DNA of 64,000 nt, taken from positions 3,472,001 to 3,536,000 of the forward strand of contig ML058408.1 in assembly GCA_003013855.2 (NCBI GenBank), given 5' to 3'. The translations under genes and the position numbers were made by a program. Numbering within the stretch: the stretch's first letter is position 1; every line of letters starts with the position of its first letter. The notes beneath the pieces are model-generated. The model did not search any database, had not been told where the DNA came from, and saw only the letters and a list, made by a program, of their open reading frames with translations. This document shows positions 1 through 10,710 of this stretch, in pieces. Origin of the DNA: Liriodendron chinense (taxonomy: Eukaryota; Streptophyta; Magnoliopsida; Magnoliales; Magnoliaceae).

Positions 1-2698
1 CTTCCGATATTGGACCTTGTTTGACATCATGGATTCAGAATACTCGGATTAAAAATTCCCTAGATTTGAAATACCCTAGATTCAAAATCCTTCAGCTATC
101 CCTAGATTCAGTCTCCTATGATCCAAAAGTAGCTATGCACTTAAATTATCTAGTATATTTGTAGGAGTTTGAATTTAATTACTAAATCAACTTTAATATC
201 CTTAATTAGTGTATGTATGTAATGTTTGACACAATGATTGTAATAAGCTCATTGAAATATATACTTTGGCAAAACAATGATGAAATTCCAAGCCCCAGAT
301 GGGCCACAAGCATAGGTTCACATTCGAGCGACTAATGAACAATTTTTAACCGTTGATTTATATGGAATAGACCATTTCATTGAAGTAATTTTAGTGATGC
401 AGTTGATAGTATGATTGTTTCGGGATATCATCAATGAGCCATGTGCCAAACCAATTAGTAACCTAGTGACATATGTTACACATCTCTCCTGCCTTTTAAA
501 AAAAGAAAAAAGAAAAAGAGAAAATGAGAGGATTAGAAATCCAAACAAAAGGGATGGATTTCAAAATTCACCAAAAGTGAGGATTTGAAATACCCTCTAA
601 TGCACTTTGCTAAACAACATATGAATTTTTAATACCCTCAAATCCCTTCAAATCCTTAGCGCTAAATGACCCCTTAGACTCTTGTATTAATTGCTTTCCA
701 ATATGGATGTGCCTCTAGCTTCTTCATCTAAGCTTCATCTTCACCACGTGTGGTACATTATTGCCTTGTGGCGTCTTTTGAGCTTTTGCCCTAATTGTGT
801 CAGGCCGGGTATAAACACCTATATCCTCCATCTACAACAACATCTGCACACAATACAAGCTCTCCAACGGTAGGTTCCTCGGTAATCACCATAAAAAAAA
901 AACACTCCTCCCCATCTCCCAGCAGAAGGCTTGTATTGTAGCTTTGAACTTTAGGTCTGGACAAATGGGGCCAATGGTTCTGCGGTCCCAACTGTGGGTG
1001 TGATTGTCCTCGCTTTGAAAGCCCATGAGCCAAATAGCCCCGAGCTCACAAAATATTATAGCAGTATTTTTTTCATTGAATATGAATCGTCATGTAATTT
1101 CTTGCCACCCAAGGAAAACTTCAAGACTTTTGCCAATCTAAGGAACTTTTGGTGCATGTACGGTCCCAGGTGCCGTTTGCCTAAATAAAATTCTGAAAAT
1201 TAGTAGTGTCAAAGCTTCAATCTCAGCATTGTATAATTTCAGTTAATGTATGATACTTTGGTCTTTCATCGTCTACTTAGAAATATGGCCCATTGTTCAC
1301 TGATCCAAACCATCAATGGTTTAGGCCTCATTTTGGATAGTAGATAGGCTCTAAAATTTTGCAAATGGGGAAAAAAATTTCAAACCTTTGAACAGGTGAT
1401 CCAACCAAACAAATGCACTGTCAAGAAGCAAATACGAGAATGATTGTTATTCAACTTGTATACTTTCCAACATGTGATGGCAATTACGACCCTACGAACA
1501 TGGGTATTCAACACTTGAGAGAGGCCTAATATTTATTAAGTGATTTGAACGTGGTATCATCACCTTCCAACATGACCCAACAAATACAGTTAAGCACACT
1601 CCCTATGAATGGCCTGGATTACTAACACGTGTGCCGTCCACCTATCTCGCCCCACATGAGACCCCTAATTGAATTATGATGCCATCTTTACTGACACGTG
1701 TGCCCTTCACCTTTACTTACCAGTCACATACTAATCATCATATTTAACTTTTTGAGTGACAGTAAAATGTCTAAAGCCAGTAATTGCGTACATTGTAAAA
1801 GCACTCACTCAAGAAACATCCTACAACAACTGCTAAAGCCAGTATGTGTGCACCCACTTTCTCTTTAAACGGTGGTGACTCACACAGTGTCATCCAAGTT
1901 GCGGGGCCCACTGTACGTAATCAATAAACTTGAAAGTGATGTAGAGTGGGTCGCTCATGCATTTATGATGAAGATGGACCAGAGAAAGTCTGATCGGAGA
2001 CAGAAATGATCCGGACCGTCGGAACCTTAAATCGATAGTATCTCACAAATCGGAATGACTTTTTTGACGTATAATACATGATTTTGAGGGGTAGGATAAC
2101 CTACTAAAGCCAACCAACCCGGCTATGCCAGGTTGCCCACGCTAGATTTGCGAGATTCCATCATGTCGAAGGTCGAAAGTCTAGTTTATTTTCATTTTTA
2201 CTATAAATAGTAAGTTTTAGTTTTAGTATAACTTTTGATCCTTTGAGTTATAGAAGTTGTGCTCAACAGGAAAAGGGCTTAGAAAAATTAGTAGAATAAT
2301 GGTCAGACCGAATTGAACATTTATTACTTTTAATTGAAAACCACGAAGTTCAGTAGAAATATTAATAAGTTATGTTTATAGGGTGTTTGAGTTGGAGTAT
2401 AAGTCTAAAACTTTATTCTAGGTTTAAGTTCTTTATTTAAATAATTATAATTTTGTTTTTATCAATCAATTAATTTATTTCGAATATTTTAAGAATTATT
2501 CATGTTTTCTATTTTCCTTGTGGATTTGAGGGAGTCCGATTGAGGAGTCCTGATAGCCTTGAATAGTTATCCTGTGGGGAAGACAATGATTGTCTTCACC
2601 ACGTGTATGCCAGTGTTAGAAAGTCACGAGCATCATATGACTCTTTCCCGTGTTGGCATGGGAAATGATACAATGTAGTGTGCTTTGCTTTGGATATG
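1..2698. other. Non-coding flank, no gene recognised
   Basis: AT-rich plant intergenic DNA with only short, unrecognisable open frames (all under 80 codons, none with a domain I know). The stretch 560-680 repeats wording found near 60-80 (an identical GATTTGAAATACCCT), and its right end (AAATGACCCCTTA near 665) resembles the edge of a non-autonomous DNA element, but I could not find a matching opposite end. Two ACACGTGTGCC motifs (near 1627 and 1695) contain G-box cores without a gene downstream. Nothing here supports a host gene. Confidence 0.6.
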
Positions 2699-3199
2699 GA
2701 TTGCATCCTACCCCCACCCATCTCCAGCTGGGAACGAGCAAGAGCTTTGAGGGGCCATCGTGATGGATGTGATTTATCCACACCGTCCATCCATTTCTCC
2801 ATGCCATTTTTTGGAGTAACACCAAACTTTAAGTAAATCCAAGGCTCGAATGGACCACACCACAGGAGGCAGTGGTGGTAATGATTGTCACCATTGAAAC
2901 TTTCCTAGGACCCACCTTGATGTTTATTTGCCATCCAACCTATTCATAAAGTTACATAGACCTGAATGAAGGGAAAACACAAATATCATCTCGTTCCAAA
3001 ACTTGTGGCCTCCAAACTGTTTTCATCGAAGATATTTAATTCCCATTGTGTGGTCCACCTGTGTCTTGGATCTGCCTATTTTTTGTATTATGTCTTGAAA
3101 TGATACGTCGAAATGGATGAACAGTGTGGATAAAACTCATACATCATGGTGGCCACTTGAGCTCCTGCCCGTTCCAATGGGCGGGAGTAGGTTGCAATT
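2699..3199. mobile_element. Fold-back MITE with long inverted arms
   Basis: The two ends of this 0.5-kb block are imperfect inverted copies of each other. The left arm begins GGATTGCATCCTACCCCCAC at 2698-2717, and the reverse complement of the right end (about 3181-3199) reads TTGCAACCTACTCCCGCCC. The match continues inward through a TTTATCCACACCGTCCATCC stretch near 2773 and a TGGACCACAC stretch near 2852, so each arm is over 180 bp. No coding capacity. Long arms suggest a Mutator-like or fold-back element. I could not define a clean target-site duplication, so the ends are good to about 10 bp. Confidence 0.7.
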
Positions 3200-3268
3200 T
3201 GTGTTCGCTCTACTGTCCGTATTAGGTTAAGTTGCCAATGACTGTTCCTTTTTTCCTTCTTAAAAGCA

Positions 3269-3270
<2 letters not shown>

Positions 3271-3302
<32 letters not shown>
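3271..3302. repeat. (TA)16 microsatellite
   Basis: An uninterrupted TA dinucleotide run of 32 bp, followed by AT-rich sequence. It lies between the fold-back element and the copia LTR. Confidence 0.95.
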
Positions 3303-3307
<5 letters not shown>

Positions 3308-3489
3308 TAGAAGTGATTTTTTTATGCCACCTGGTCCTTGTTGATTAGTGGCTAACCTTATTTGCCACCTTTTTTTCTTTTCTTTAATGGTAAAGCATGC
3401 GGTGATTATCATTTCCCTAGTCCATGTTACAAAAGAGGGAGATGACAGTAGCACCTAAAGGACTGGAATATGCTAGAGCTAGAGCCATT

Positions 3490-4265
3490 TGATGGGATTT
3501 TTACTCCTTAGGCAAAGAGGAGAGATGTGCAGTCTGGGTGTGGTTGGGCGCCTGGACCAAATCTGGTCGGGCGACCAAAATTCACTCGGATAGGCAATTG
3601 TTTGTTAGACTGTTTTCACAATAGTCGGGTACCTGATGGCTAGATGATCGGGCACCCGAACTTCGACAATTTCTCTATAAAACTCACTGGACAGTTTTTG
3701 GGTTGGCCGGGCGCCCGACCGTGCGCGGACTGCTTAAGTACAGTTTCTTTATCTGGTTCTGATTCCTCCGGTTCTCTACTTAAGGAGTTCCAAAATGAGG
3801 TTAGGGTATTCCATTAAGAGGTTTTCACATCCAAGGTGAGAGAGAGAGAAAAAGAGTAAGAGAGAAAGAGAAAGAGAAAAGAGAGAGCGGAAGCTTGTGG
3901 AAGGGAGGATTCTGCTTGTAGAGGTGATCTACTGCGCAGTCGACGTCTCAGCACTTCTACGTCCTTGTAATCAGTGAGATCTCTCCGTTTTCTACATTCT
4001 CTTATTGTTTATCCACTTCTACGTGAGTGAAGAAGGTTTAATCCAAGCAGTGTGTGCTTGTGATCAGTTGTAACAGTTCTACTTCATAGTGAATTGTTGC
4101 TCTGGATTAGGTCCCGTGGTTTTTTGCTCTTTGAGGGTTTTCCACGTAAAAATCCCTTGTGTCGTGTGGTTTGTGCGTTGATTTATTTCAGCTGCTTTAT
4201 TATATCCCATAATTCAAGTAGTTTGGGAGGCGAGATCCTAAGGTTTTTGTGCAATGCACCCAACA
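3490..4265 (+). repeat. Copia 5' LTR
   Basis: Starts TGATGGGATTTTTACTCC and ends in CACCCAACA just before the primer-binding site, about 776 bp. A TATA box (TATAAAA) is at 3676-3682. A purine-rich GA tract occupies about 3836-3895. The 3' edge is set by the PBS; the 5' edge is inferred from similarity to the usual TGTTGGGATTTTTAC start of such LTRs and could be off by some bases. No second copy is in the window to confirm it. Confidence 0.65.
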
Positions 4266-4268
4266 AAG

Positions 4269-4280
4269 TGGTATCAGAGC
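4269..4280 (+). other. Copia primer-binding site (tRNA-iMet)
   Basis: TGGTATCAGAGC, the standard plant copia PBS complementary to the 3' end of initiator methionine tRNA, three bases after the LTR. Confidence 0.93.
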
Positions 4281-4320
4281 GTTCAGGTTGGTTGAATGGA
4301 AATGGGATCGGTTCTGAATT

Positions 4321-5282
4321 ATGGAAGGTGGCTCATCAAGGATGATCAGTCTCAATGGTTCTAACTGGACCATATGGAAGGCTAAGATGGAGGACTTGCT
4401 CTATTGCAAGGACTTGTACACTCCAATTTTAGGCATATCAGCAAAGATAAAGGATTTGCTAAATGATGATTGGAAGAAATTGGACCGAAAGGCGGTGGGG
4501 TTTATTAGACAATGGATGGACGATTCTGTATTCCACCATGTGTCTACGGAAACCTCAGTCGCTAGCCTACGGTAGAAGTTACAAGGGCTGTATGAGAGGA
4601 AGACAACCGACAATAAGATTTTTCTGATAAGAAGACTTGTGAATCCCAAGTTCAAAGATAGTGGTTCTGTGGCTGAGCATATGAATGAGGTCAGCAACAT
4701 TGCAAACCAACTCTCCGCCATGAAGATGGTCCTAGACGATAAACTTCAGGCATTGCTATTGCTTAGCTCGTTGCCTGACAGTTACGAGACATTAGTGGTG
4801 TCTCTGAGTAACTTCGCGCCAGACGAAAAGGAGTCCATGGAGCAAGTAACTAGTTGTCTCTTCAATGAAGAGGCAAGGAGGAAGTCTCAGGGTCTACTCA
4901 ACAAAAGGCCCCCGTGACACAAGATCGGGGGAGAGGAAAAAACAGAAATGGTAGGAAGGCTCGAGATAAATCAAGAGGCAAGTCGAGTGTCAAGAAGGAT
5001 GTTGAGTGCTGGAATTGTGGCAAGAAGGGCCACTACAAGCATGAATGTCATAAGAAGAAGAATGACAAGAAAGGTAAAGGAAAGGAGAAGGAAGATGAAT
5101 CAGACTCCACTGTGGTCGCTTCAAATGGAGACGTTGTAGTTATTCTTTTGGCAGATCATGATGTTTGTATCACGGCTACGAGTCAAGACACTGACTAGGT
5201 GATAGATTCGGGAGCCTCGTTTCATGCGACTCCATGTAGGGATTTCTTCACAAGCTACAAGTCAGGTGATTTTGAGACCGTG
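4321..5282 (+). pseudogene. Copia gag and start of protease, broken
   Basis: The frame opens at ATG 4321 with the copia Gag N-terminus (LNGSNWTIWKAKMEDLLY). It continues through a typical Gag core near 4639-4860 (NPKFKDSGSVAEHMNEV, LLLSSLPDSYETLVVSLS). A CCHC zinc knuckle, CWNCGKKGHYKHEC, lies at 5007-5048, followed by a Lys-rich stretch. The protease signature DSGA is at 5205-5216. Breaks: an in-frame TAG at 4573-4575, a frame change near 4910, and a TAG at 5196-5198 where a Trp normally precedes VIDSGAS. The frame is cut at 5282 by element A. Gag packages the element's RNA into cytoplasmic particles; this copy cannot make it. Confidence 0.85.
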
Positions 5283-6875
5283 TGTTGAACTCTTAAATGT
5301 GCATATTCTAACCCCATTTCATCACTAACTATGCTTGAAATACATGATTGAAGACCCAACTAATGCATGGTTTTGTGGTTGTAGGAATGAGAGAGAGAAT
5401 TCATCAATTGAAGGCTTAGAGACGCTATTTACATACATTGAAGATCAAAGGAGTGAAGAACAAGAGGTGGAAGAAAGCTGTGACAAGAAGAGGAAGTAAA
5501 GGATGTGAAAAATCACATCTAAGAGCCTCACCTGCCAGCCGGCCGGCCAAAGTATCCAGAAACAGTAAAATTGCTGTCTAATTTTTGTGTGGACATGCCA
5601 CTTGACCAACTGGCCGGACAGACTGACCGGCCGACTGGTAGGTCGTTCTGTGTTAAATACCCTCCAGCGATTTTGTAGTTTGCAAGCATATTGTCCGGTT
5701 GGCTGAGGGGTTGGAGTGTGTAAAAAACACTCCAGAGATTTTTTCATTTGCAGCCACTTTGTCCGACTGGCCTGGATAGGGGGTTCGGCCGTTCGGTCAA
5801 GATTCAGGAACATCTGGAGCTCCGAAAACCTCTGCATAAAGTGCTATTTTTTGCAGGAATTTCTGAAAGTTTCTTCGCACTTAGGGCCTCAAATTTATAA
5901 AAGGACTCCTCTAGCTCATTCTTAAGGAATCCTAGAAGAGAATTACCACGGTGGGAGGCGGTGAAAGTCAGACCGGAGTTCTACAACTCTTCCTAGCTTG
6001 TTCTTCCAATTTTTATGTTTTCTTTAGTTGCTTTCATGTTTCCTTGGATCATGAACGGTTCAAACTCTTAGCTATGACAAAGTGGTGAAGCTTGTAGTGA
6101 ATCTAAGATGGTTTAATTCGGTTGTTTTGGTTTCAAGTTGGATTATTAGTGAAGAACAATGGTTTGAAGTTTGAATAAAGTTCTAAGTATTCTTTCTTAG
6201 TCTTGTGATAGCTCATGGATGTTTAGAAGAATTGCTTGAGTTCTTAAATATTTTGAATGGTTCTAAACAGGTACGCTCCGAGGAATTGGATTCAGTACGC
6301 TCTAGACCTTGGATTCTTATGTGGGAACTTTTAACCAAAGTTCTACTTTTCTGAATTTTTGAATTATGTGTGATTTTATAAGTGATTTGAATGAAGTTCA
6401 AATCATGATCTAGTTATGCTTTATGACAGAGTTTAATGATGATTATGATTGTGATCTTAATCTATTGGAACTAGGATTGACCTATGCAATTAAGTGTGCT
6501 CAAGTCCTAACTTGAATTAAGGGAATCATAAACATTAATCACACATATGACAAATTGTTTGTTATAATCGCTCTATCATCCTGCTAGATAGGATTTGATT
6601 TCGATTCTAGTTGAGTAATTGCGAAACCACAGCGAATTGAGTATCAATGATTGTTACAAGTGGATCCTTGAACCCCTAGTGCTCTTTATTATTGATTACA
6701 TTCAGTTTTAGTTCAAAATATCTATCTACATTTAATTCCAAAATCCTGTTTAGTTAGTTCTCAATTAGAAACTATTGGAAGTGTTTTGTGGGTTCCTACA
6801 CAAGTCCCTGTGGATCAACCTCGATCTTACCAAGATTATTACTACATCGTAACTCTACACTTGGGGAAGCGAACA
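5283..6875 (+). repeat. Element A 5' LTR
   Basis: Begins TGTTGAACTCTTAAATG and ends in GCGAACA, 1593 bp. The same sequence recurs at 47647-48883 and 56386-56539. A TATA box TATAAAA lies at 5896-5902. Upstream of it (about 5528-5800) is a GC-rich block of CCGGCCGGCC-like palindromes. The end position matches that of the homologous element B LTR, which also ends just before AGTTTTTGGCG. Confidence 0.9.
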
Positions 6876-6881
6876 AGTTTT

Positions 6882-6899
6882 TGGCGTCGTTGTCGGGGA
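6882..6899 (+). other. Element A primer-binding site, decayed
   Basis: TGGCGTCGTTGTCGGGGA, seven bases into the internal region. Compared with the Athila-type PBS TGGCGCCGTTGCCGGGGA (complementary to the 3' end of Asp tRNA in this lineage, as I recall it), it carries two C-to-T changes, as expected from methyl-cytosine deamination. Confidence 0.85.
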
Positions 6900-7074
6900 T
6901 TTTGACAGTTTTTCACAAAATTTCTAAAAACAGTTTCTATTTAAGATTTTTAGGAGTCATTTACTAACTTCGTTTGTTTGCTTCGTTTTATTTTTATAGG
7001 AATTCTAGAAGTCAAAGTAGTCACTTCAAATCAGGTTTTTCTAACCCCTTTTCTTTTATTTTTCTAAGATTTGC

Positions 7075-8977
7075 ATGCCACATTGGGTTCGGGATTCTAA
7101 TAACCGACTCAGGAAAATTATTGAAGGGATTAATAGGGAACCACGTGCTAAGAAACGTTTAGATTCTCCAACTTTGTCTGAAAGTATGGCTGGAAATCAA
7201 CCCAACCCTATAGCCAATCAAAATCTGGGCCAAAACCAAACTGAAACGGGAAAGAATGAGGTTGAGGATGTTCCCCGACCTAGAACACTACGTGATTACT
7301 TGTAACCTGCAAGAACAAGCACTCCCTCATGCATAGTTTTTTCCAAATAATGTAAGGAACATAGATCTTAAACCGGGAGTAATCCAACTCCTTCCCTAAT
7401 TTCATGGACTAGACAATGAAAGTGCCTATCAACATCTTAAGGAATTTGATGAAGTGATAGCCACAATGCACTTTGCAAATGTAACTAATAATTTAGTGAG
7501 ACTTAAATTATTTCCTTTTTCCCTTAAAGAGAAAACTAAGGCTTGCCTTCATGCATTAAGGCCAAGATCAATTAGCACATGGACTAAGATGACTAGGGAG
7601 TTCATTAAAAAGCTCTTCTCTATTAACAAAACGATCATGTTGAGGCGCCTTATCACGAATTTTGCTCAAAAACAGGATGAGACCTTCTTCCAATGTTGGA
7701 AGAGGTTCAATGACTTGCTAAATGCATGCCCACATCATGGCTACAAAATTTGGCGGGTAATAAACTTTTTCTATGAAGGTCTGACTTCACCCATGCGTTA
7801 ATTTGTAGAGATGATGTGTAATGGAGAATTCTTGAATAAGGAAGCCAAGGAAGCATCAGACTATTTTGATGAATTGGCCGAGAATGCACAGTCTTAGGAT
7901 ATATCTAAACCAACAAATCTCAAGACAAGCCAACAAAAGGAAAAAGGAGGAATTTATGTCCTCTTAAAAGAAGATAACATAAGTGCATGTATGGCTAGCC
8001 TCATAAGAAAAGTTGAGGCCATGGAATTGAAGAAAGGAGAGGAGATTAACTTAAAGGACTTTGAAATTGTTTGTGGAATTTGTGCTGGGAATCAACATAC
8101 AACACAGGATTGTCCCACAATTTCTGCATTCCAAGATATCTTATAAGAACAATCAAATGCCATAAACAGTTATCAACAACCATTTAGTGCTCCAAACTCA
8201 AACACATATAACTCTAGTTGGAAGAACCATCCCAACTTCAATTAGAGGAATGGACCAACTGCGAATGCAAACAACACCCCTAAGCTCAACCTTTACTAGG
8301 TCTATCCCTAGTAATCACACCAAAAGCTACGCCAGAGGAGATGTTGGGTGCATTCATATCGATTCAAGCTGAATATAACAAGACTAATTCTTTGAAAATT
8401 GATGGGTTCATACAAGAGCAACTGAAATTCAATCAAAATTCATCTCAAGCCATTAATGACTTGAAAACCTCAATGGCAAGAGTTGAATCTCTTCTCAGTG
8501 TTAGGGAGAAAGGCACACTTCTTGCCCAACCTCTCCCTAACCCTAAGAACCCAATTTGATATACAAGACCCAAGCTTGTCCTCCCAACATACGGAGTATG
8601 TTCAAGCTATCACCACCTTGAGGAGTAGTAAAACAATTGATAAATCTAATCCAGTGAAGGCCCCAAAGCCTAATGATCCAAATTTTTTCAAAAAGGACGA
8701 TAGCCTGAACAACACTCCACATGAGAAAGAATCGGAAAGGCAATACAAACCGATTGCCCCGTTTCCCCAAAGGTTGATTTCACCAAAACCTTTAGACAAA
8801 AACCTGAAAATCTTAGAGGTTTTTAAGCAAGTGAAGATCAACATTTCGTTGTTGGATGATATAAAACAAATACCATCCAATGCCAAATTTCTGAAGGAAT
8901 TGTGTATAGTCGAAAGGAGACACAATGTTCATAACAAAGTACTTTTCACTGAGAAATTAAGCGCTATTATCAAATAA
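7075..8977 (+). pseudogene. Element A gag, many stops
   Basis: Starts at ATG 7075 (MPHWVRDSNNRLRKI), homologous to the start of B's gag. The Gag core is readable at 7454-7801 (VRLKLFPFSLKEKTKACLHA, FFQCWKRFNDLLNACPHHGY). A CCHC-type knuckle, CGICAGNQHTTQDC, lies near 8072-8113. The C-terminal part (8483-8977) has YKPIAPFPQRL and VKINISLLDDIKQIPSNAKF, the typical Athila Gag-protease junction. Breaks include TAA at 7303-7305 (a CAA in the homologue), frame changes before 7454, and further stops near 7799, 7895 and 8143. Gag would form the particle; this copy is dead. Confidence 0.88.
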
Positions 8978-8980
8978 GAG

Positions 8981-9071
8981 GTGCCCCAAAAATACAAGGA
9001 TCCGGGTAGTCCTACCATCTCATGCATCATAGGTGACTACCGGATCAAACAAGCCTTACTCGATTTAGGGG
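8981..9071 (+). pseudogene. Element A protease, left fragment
   Basis: Reads KYKDPGSPTISCIIGDYRI followed by KQALLDLG, the lead-in to the aspartic protease active site (DLGAS in this lineage), and is cut within that motif by element C at 9071/9072. The continuation GASVNLIPYS is found in inverted orientation at 42133-42673. The last five bases, agggg (9067-9071), are the target-site duplication of C. Confidence 0.93.
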
Positions 9072-9522
9072 TGTGGATCCTCGCCGTTCCGCGCTCCCAC
9101 ACGACGTCCTCCTCCCTTTCCTTTCGGAAAAGGAAGAAGAAGAGGTGCGTGCGTGCAAATCGCCGTTTGTGCGACTGGCTTGCCTCGTTCTCGAGGGCTT
9201 TGTTTGGTTGTCATGTTAAGCTGGATGTGTTTAAATGAGTTTATATAAGACTAGAGTCGCCACTAGCCAGTTACTTCGAATCTACAGTCGGCTAGACCCC
9301 GTAGAAACGTTAGAGAAGGGGATCCGAAGATTCCTTCCTCTAAAATGACTCCTTTTGATCTGCGGCTAGAAATTCGAGGTAAGGGATCACAGTTACAGGG
9401 TGGGAAGAGGTTAAGCACCCCACACACTGCCCGTACTGAAGTACGGTCTCTACTTCACAGAATCGAACTAATACTTGAAAGTCTGTTTTAATCCTCGTAT
9501 ATTCTCATAGATGACATGATGC

Positions 9523-9816
9523 ATGAATGCAGGTCTGAACAGTAAGAGTTTCTGATGGGCAGGTTTCCATTAACAGGCAAGTCCAGAGCATACGCTCGAA
9601 CTGACAGGTGCTTTATGCGAGATGCATGCTGTGTGTTTGAATAATTAAGGTGCTTATAGTGATTAATGTATGAATGTAGGTCTGAACAGTAAGAGTTTCT
9701 GATGGGCAGGTTTCCATTAACAGGCAAGCCCAGAGCATACGCTCGAACTGACAGGTGCTTTATGCGGGATGCATGTCGTGTTTTTGAATAATCAAAGTGC
9801 TTGCAGTGAAGCAGGG
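9523..9816. repeat. Two tandem copies of a 147-bp unit in C's LTR
   Basis: GGTCTGAACAGTAAGAG occurs at 9532 and again at 9679, and the matching continues through CAGGTTTCCATTAACAGGCA and ACAGGTGCTTTATGCG to give two adjacent copies. The other LTR has the same duplication starting near 41913. Its second copy is where the inversion broke (42132). Confidence 0.9.
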
Positions 9817-10231
9817 GGGTTGGAAGAAAAGGAAATGTTGCACTTATGCTAGATGCAAATGAGATGATGTTGGTAAAAGAGTAGCTGGATGGACGGAGGT
9901 GTCGTAAGGATTGGCTTCGAGTGGCTGGATCAAGACTTGGATGGCTTGGGAGACTTGGACCAGTGGTCAGGCTGGGCTGGACCAGGGCTAGGCTCTCCTC
10001 ACTCAGGCTCTCCTTGGTGGAGGAATGGGCTAAAGGGTGGTGAAGTGGAGTGCACTCGGGCTGGCTTCGGAGGATCGGCTTGGGTTGGATTGGATGGGAT
10101 GTTGAAATGAGAAGGGGCGGGGGGTATTTATAGCAGCGGGCAGTGGCAGAACCCGTAAATATTTTTGGGCGGCCCCGGACGCTCCTCGAGTTCCAGCACA
10201 TGGTACGGACATGTCTCGGGGCTACTGTTTG

Positions 10232-10415
10232 GACTTAGTGGGTCGACTCGGTGGGTTGACCCAGCGGGTCGACTCGGTGATTTGACTCAGTGGGTTGACT
10301 CAGCGGGTCGACTCGGTGATTTGACTCGACGAGTTGACTCAGCAGGTTGACTTGGTGATTTGACTTGACGGGTTAACTCAGCGAGTTGACTCAGTGGGTT
10401 GACTCAGTGAGTTTG
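10232..10415. repeat. 13-bp minisatellite in C's LTR
   Basis: About 14 head-to-tail copies of a 13-bp unit close to GACTCAGTGGGTT, with variants such as GACTCGGTGATTT. A matching array is in the other LTR near 42890-43075 (inverted). The near edge is about 100 bp upstream of the minus-strand TATA box at 10125-10132, which places it in U3. Confidence 0.92.
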
Positions 10416-10628
10416 ACTTTTTTAGGATTTTTTTACTGGCTTTTCTTATGGGGGGTTTTTCAGGCTGATGTTTAGGGACGAGTTGACTGGGTTCGAGCTT
10501 GAGTTGGGCTATGGATTGGGGCTTACAAGGGTGAGTTTGGCTGAGTTTGGACATGAGATTTGGGGGTATGGTCCTCCACTCATCCAGCTATCTCTACCAA
10601 CAGTGTAGCCGATGGTGGGGTGTCTACA

Positions 10629-10642
10629 GATGCCCCTCTTTG
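10629..10642 (-). other. Element C polypurine tract
   Basis: Directly inside the left LTR the minus strand reads AAAGAGGGGCATC and then the LTR start TGTAGACACC. A purine run abutting the 3' LTR is the expected primer for plus-strand DNA synthesis. Element E has the same arrangement at 57606-57621. Confidence 0.8.
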
Positions 10643-10710
10643 GCAGAGGTTGCGTGCAACCGAATGCCAAAGCGAGCGGATACCCCACTTCTGACCCGGT
10701 CATTCATAGA

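Larger units (their letters stand above)
3490..5282 (+). mobile_element. Truncated Ty1/copia element (5' part)
   Basis: A copia-type retrotransposon on the plus strand: an LTR, an initiator-Met-tRNA primer-binding site, a broken gag with a CCHC knuckle, and the first residues of the protease. It stops abruptly at 5282 where the LTR of the Athila-like element A begins. The rest (integrase, RT, RNase H, 3' LTR) should lie beyond A, outside this window. The gag resembles the Tork/Ivana type of plant copia (family knowledge; lineage not certain). Confidence 0.85.
9072..10628 (-). repeat. Element C 3' LTR (left)
   Basis: On the minus strand it starts TGTAGACACCCCACCATCGG and ends GGATCCACA, 1557 bp. 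A minus-strand TATA box TATAAATA is at 10125-10132. Upstream of it in the direction of transcription lies a 13-bp minisatellite (10232-10415), and in the downstream part a 147-bp duplication (9523-9816). Comparison with the other LTR over the first 200 bp shows roughly 5% difference by eye. Confidence 0.93.

Noticed and set aside
1..680. Non-autonomous DNA transposon
   Set aside because: The right edge looks plausible and there is one internal direct repeat, but no matching terminal inverted repeat or target-site duplication could be found.
1620..1710. Two ACACGTGTGCC motifs as a gene promoter
   Set aside because: No TATA box or coding region follows; G-box cores occur by chance in this much sequence.
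9488..10201. A 237-codon minus frame in C's LTR
   Set aside because: It spans the 147-bp duplication, whose length is divisible by three, so it stays open through both copies. LTR position and repeated peptide argue against a gene.
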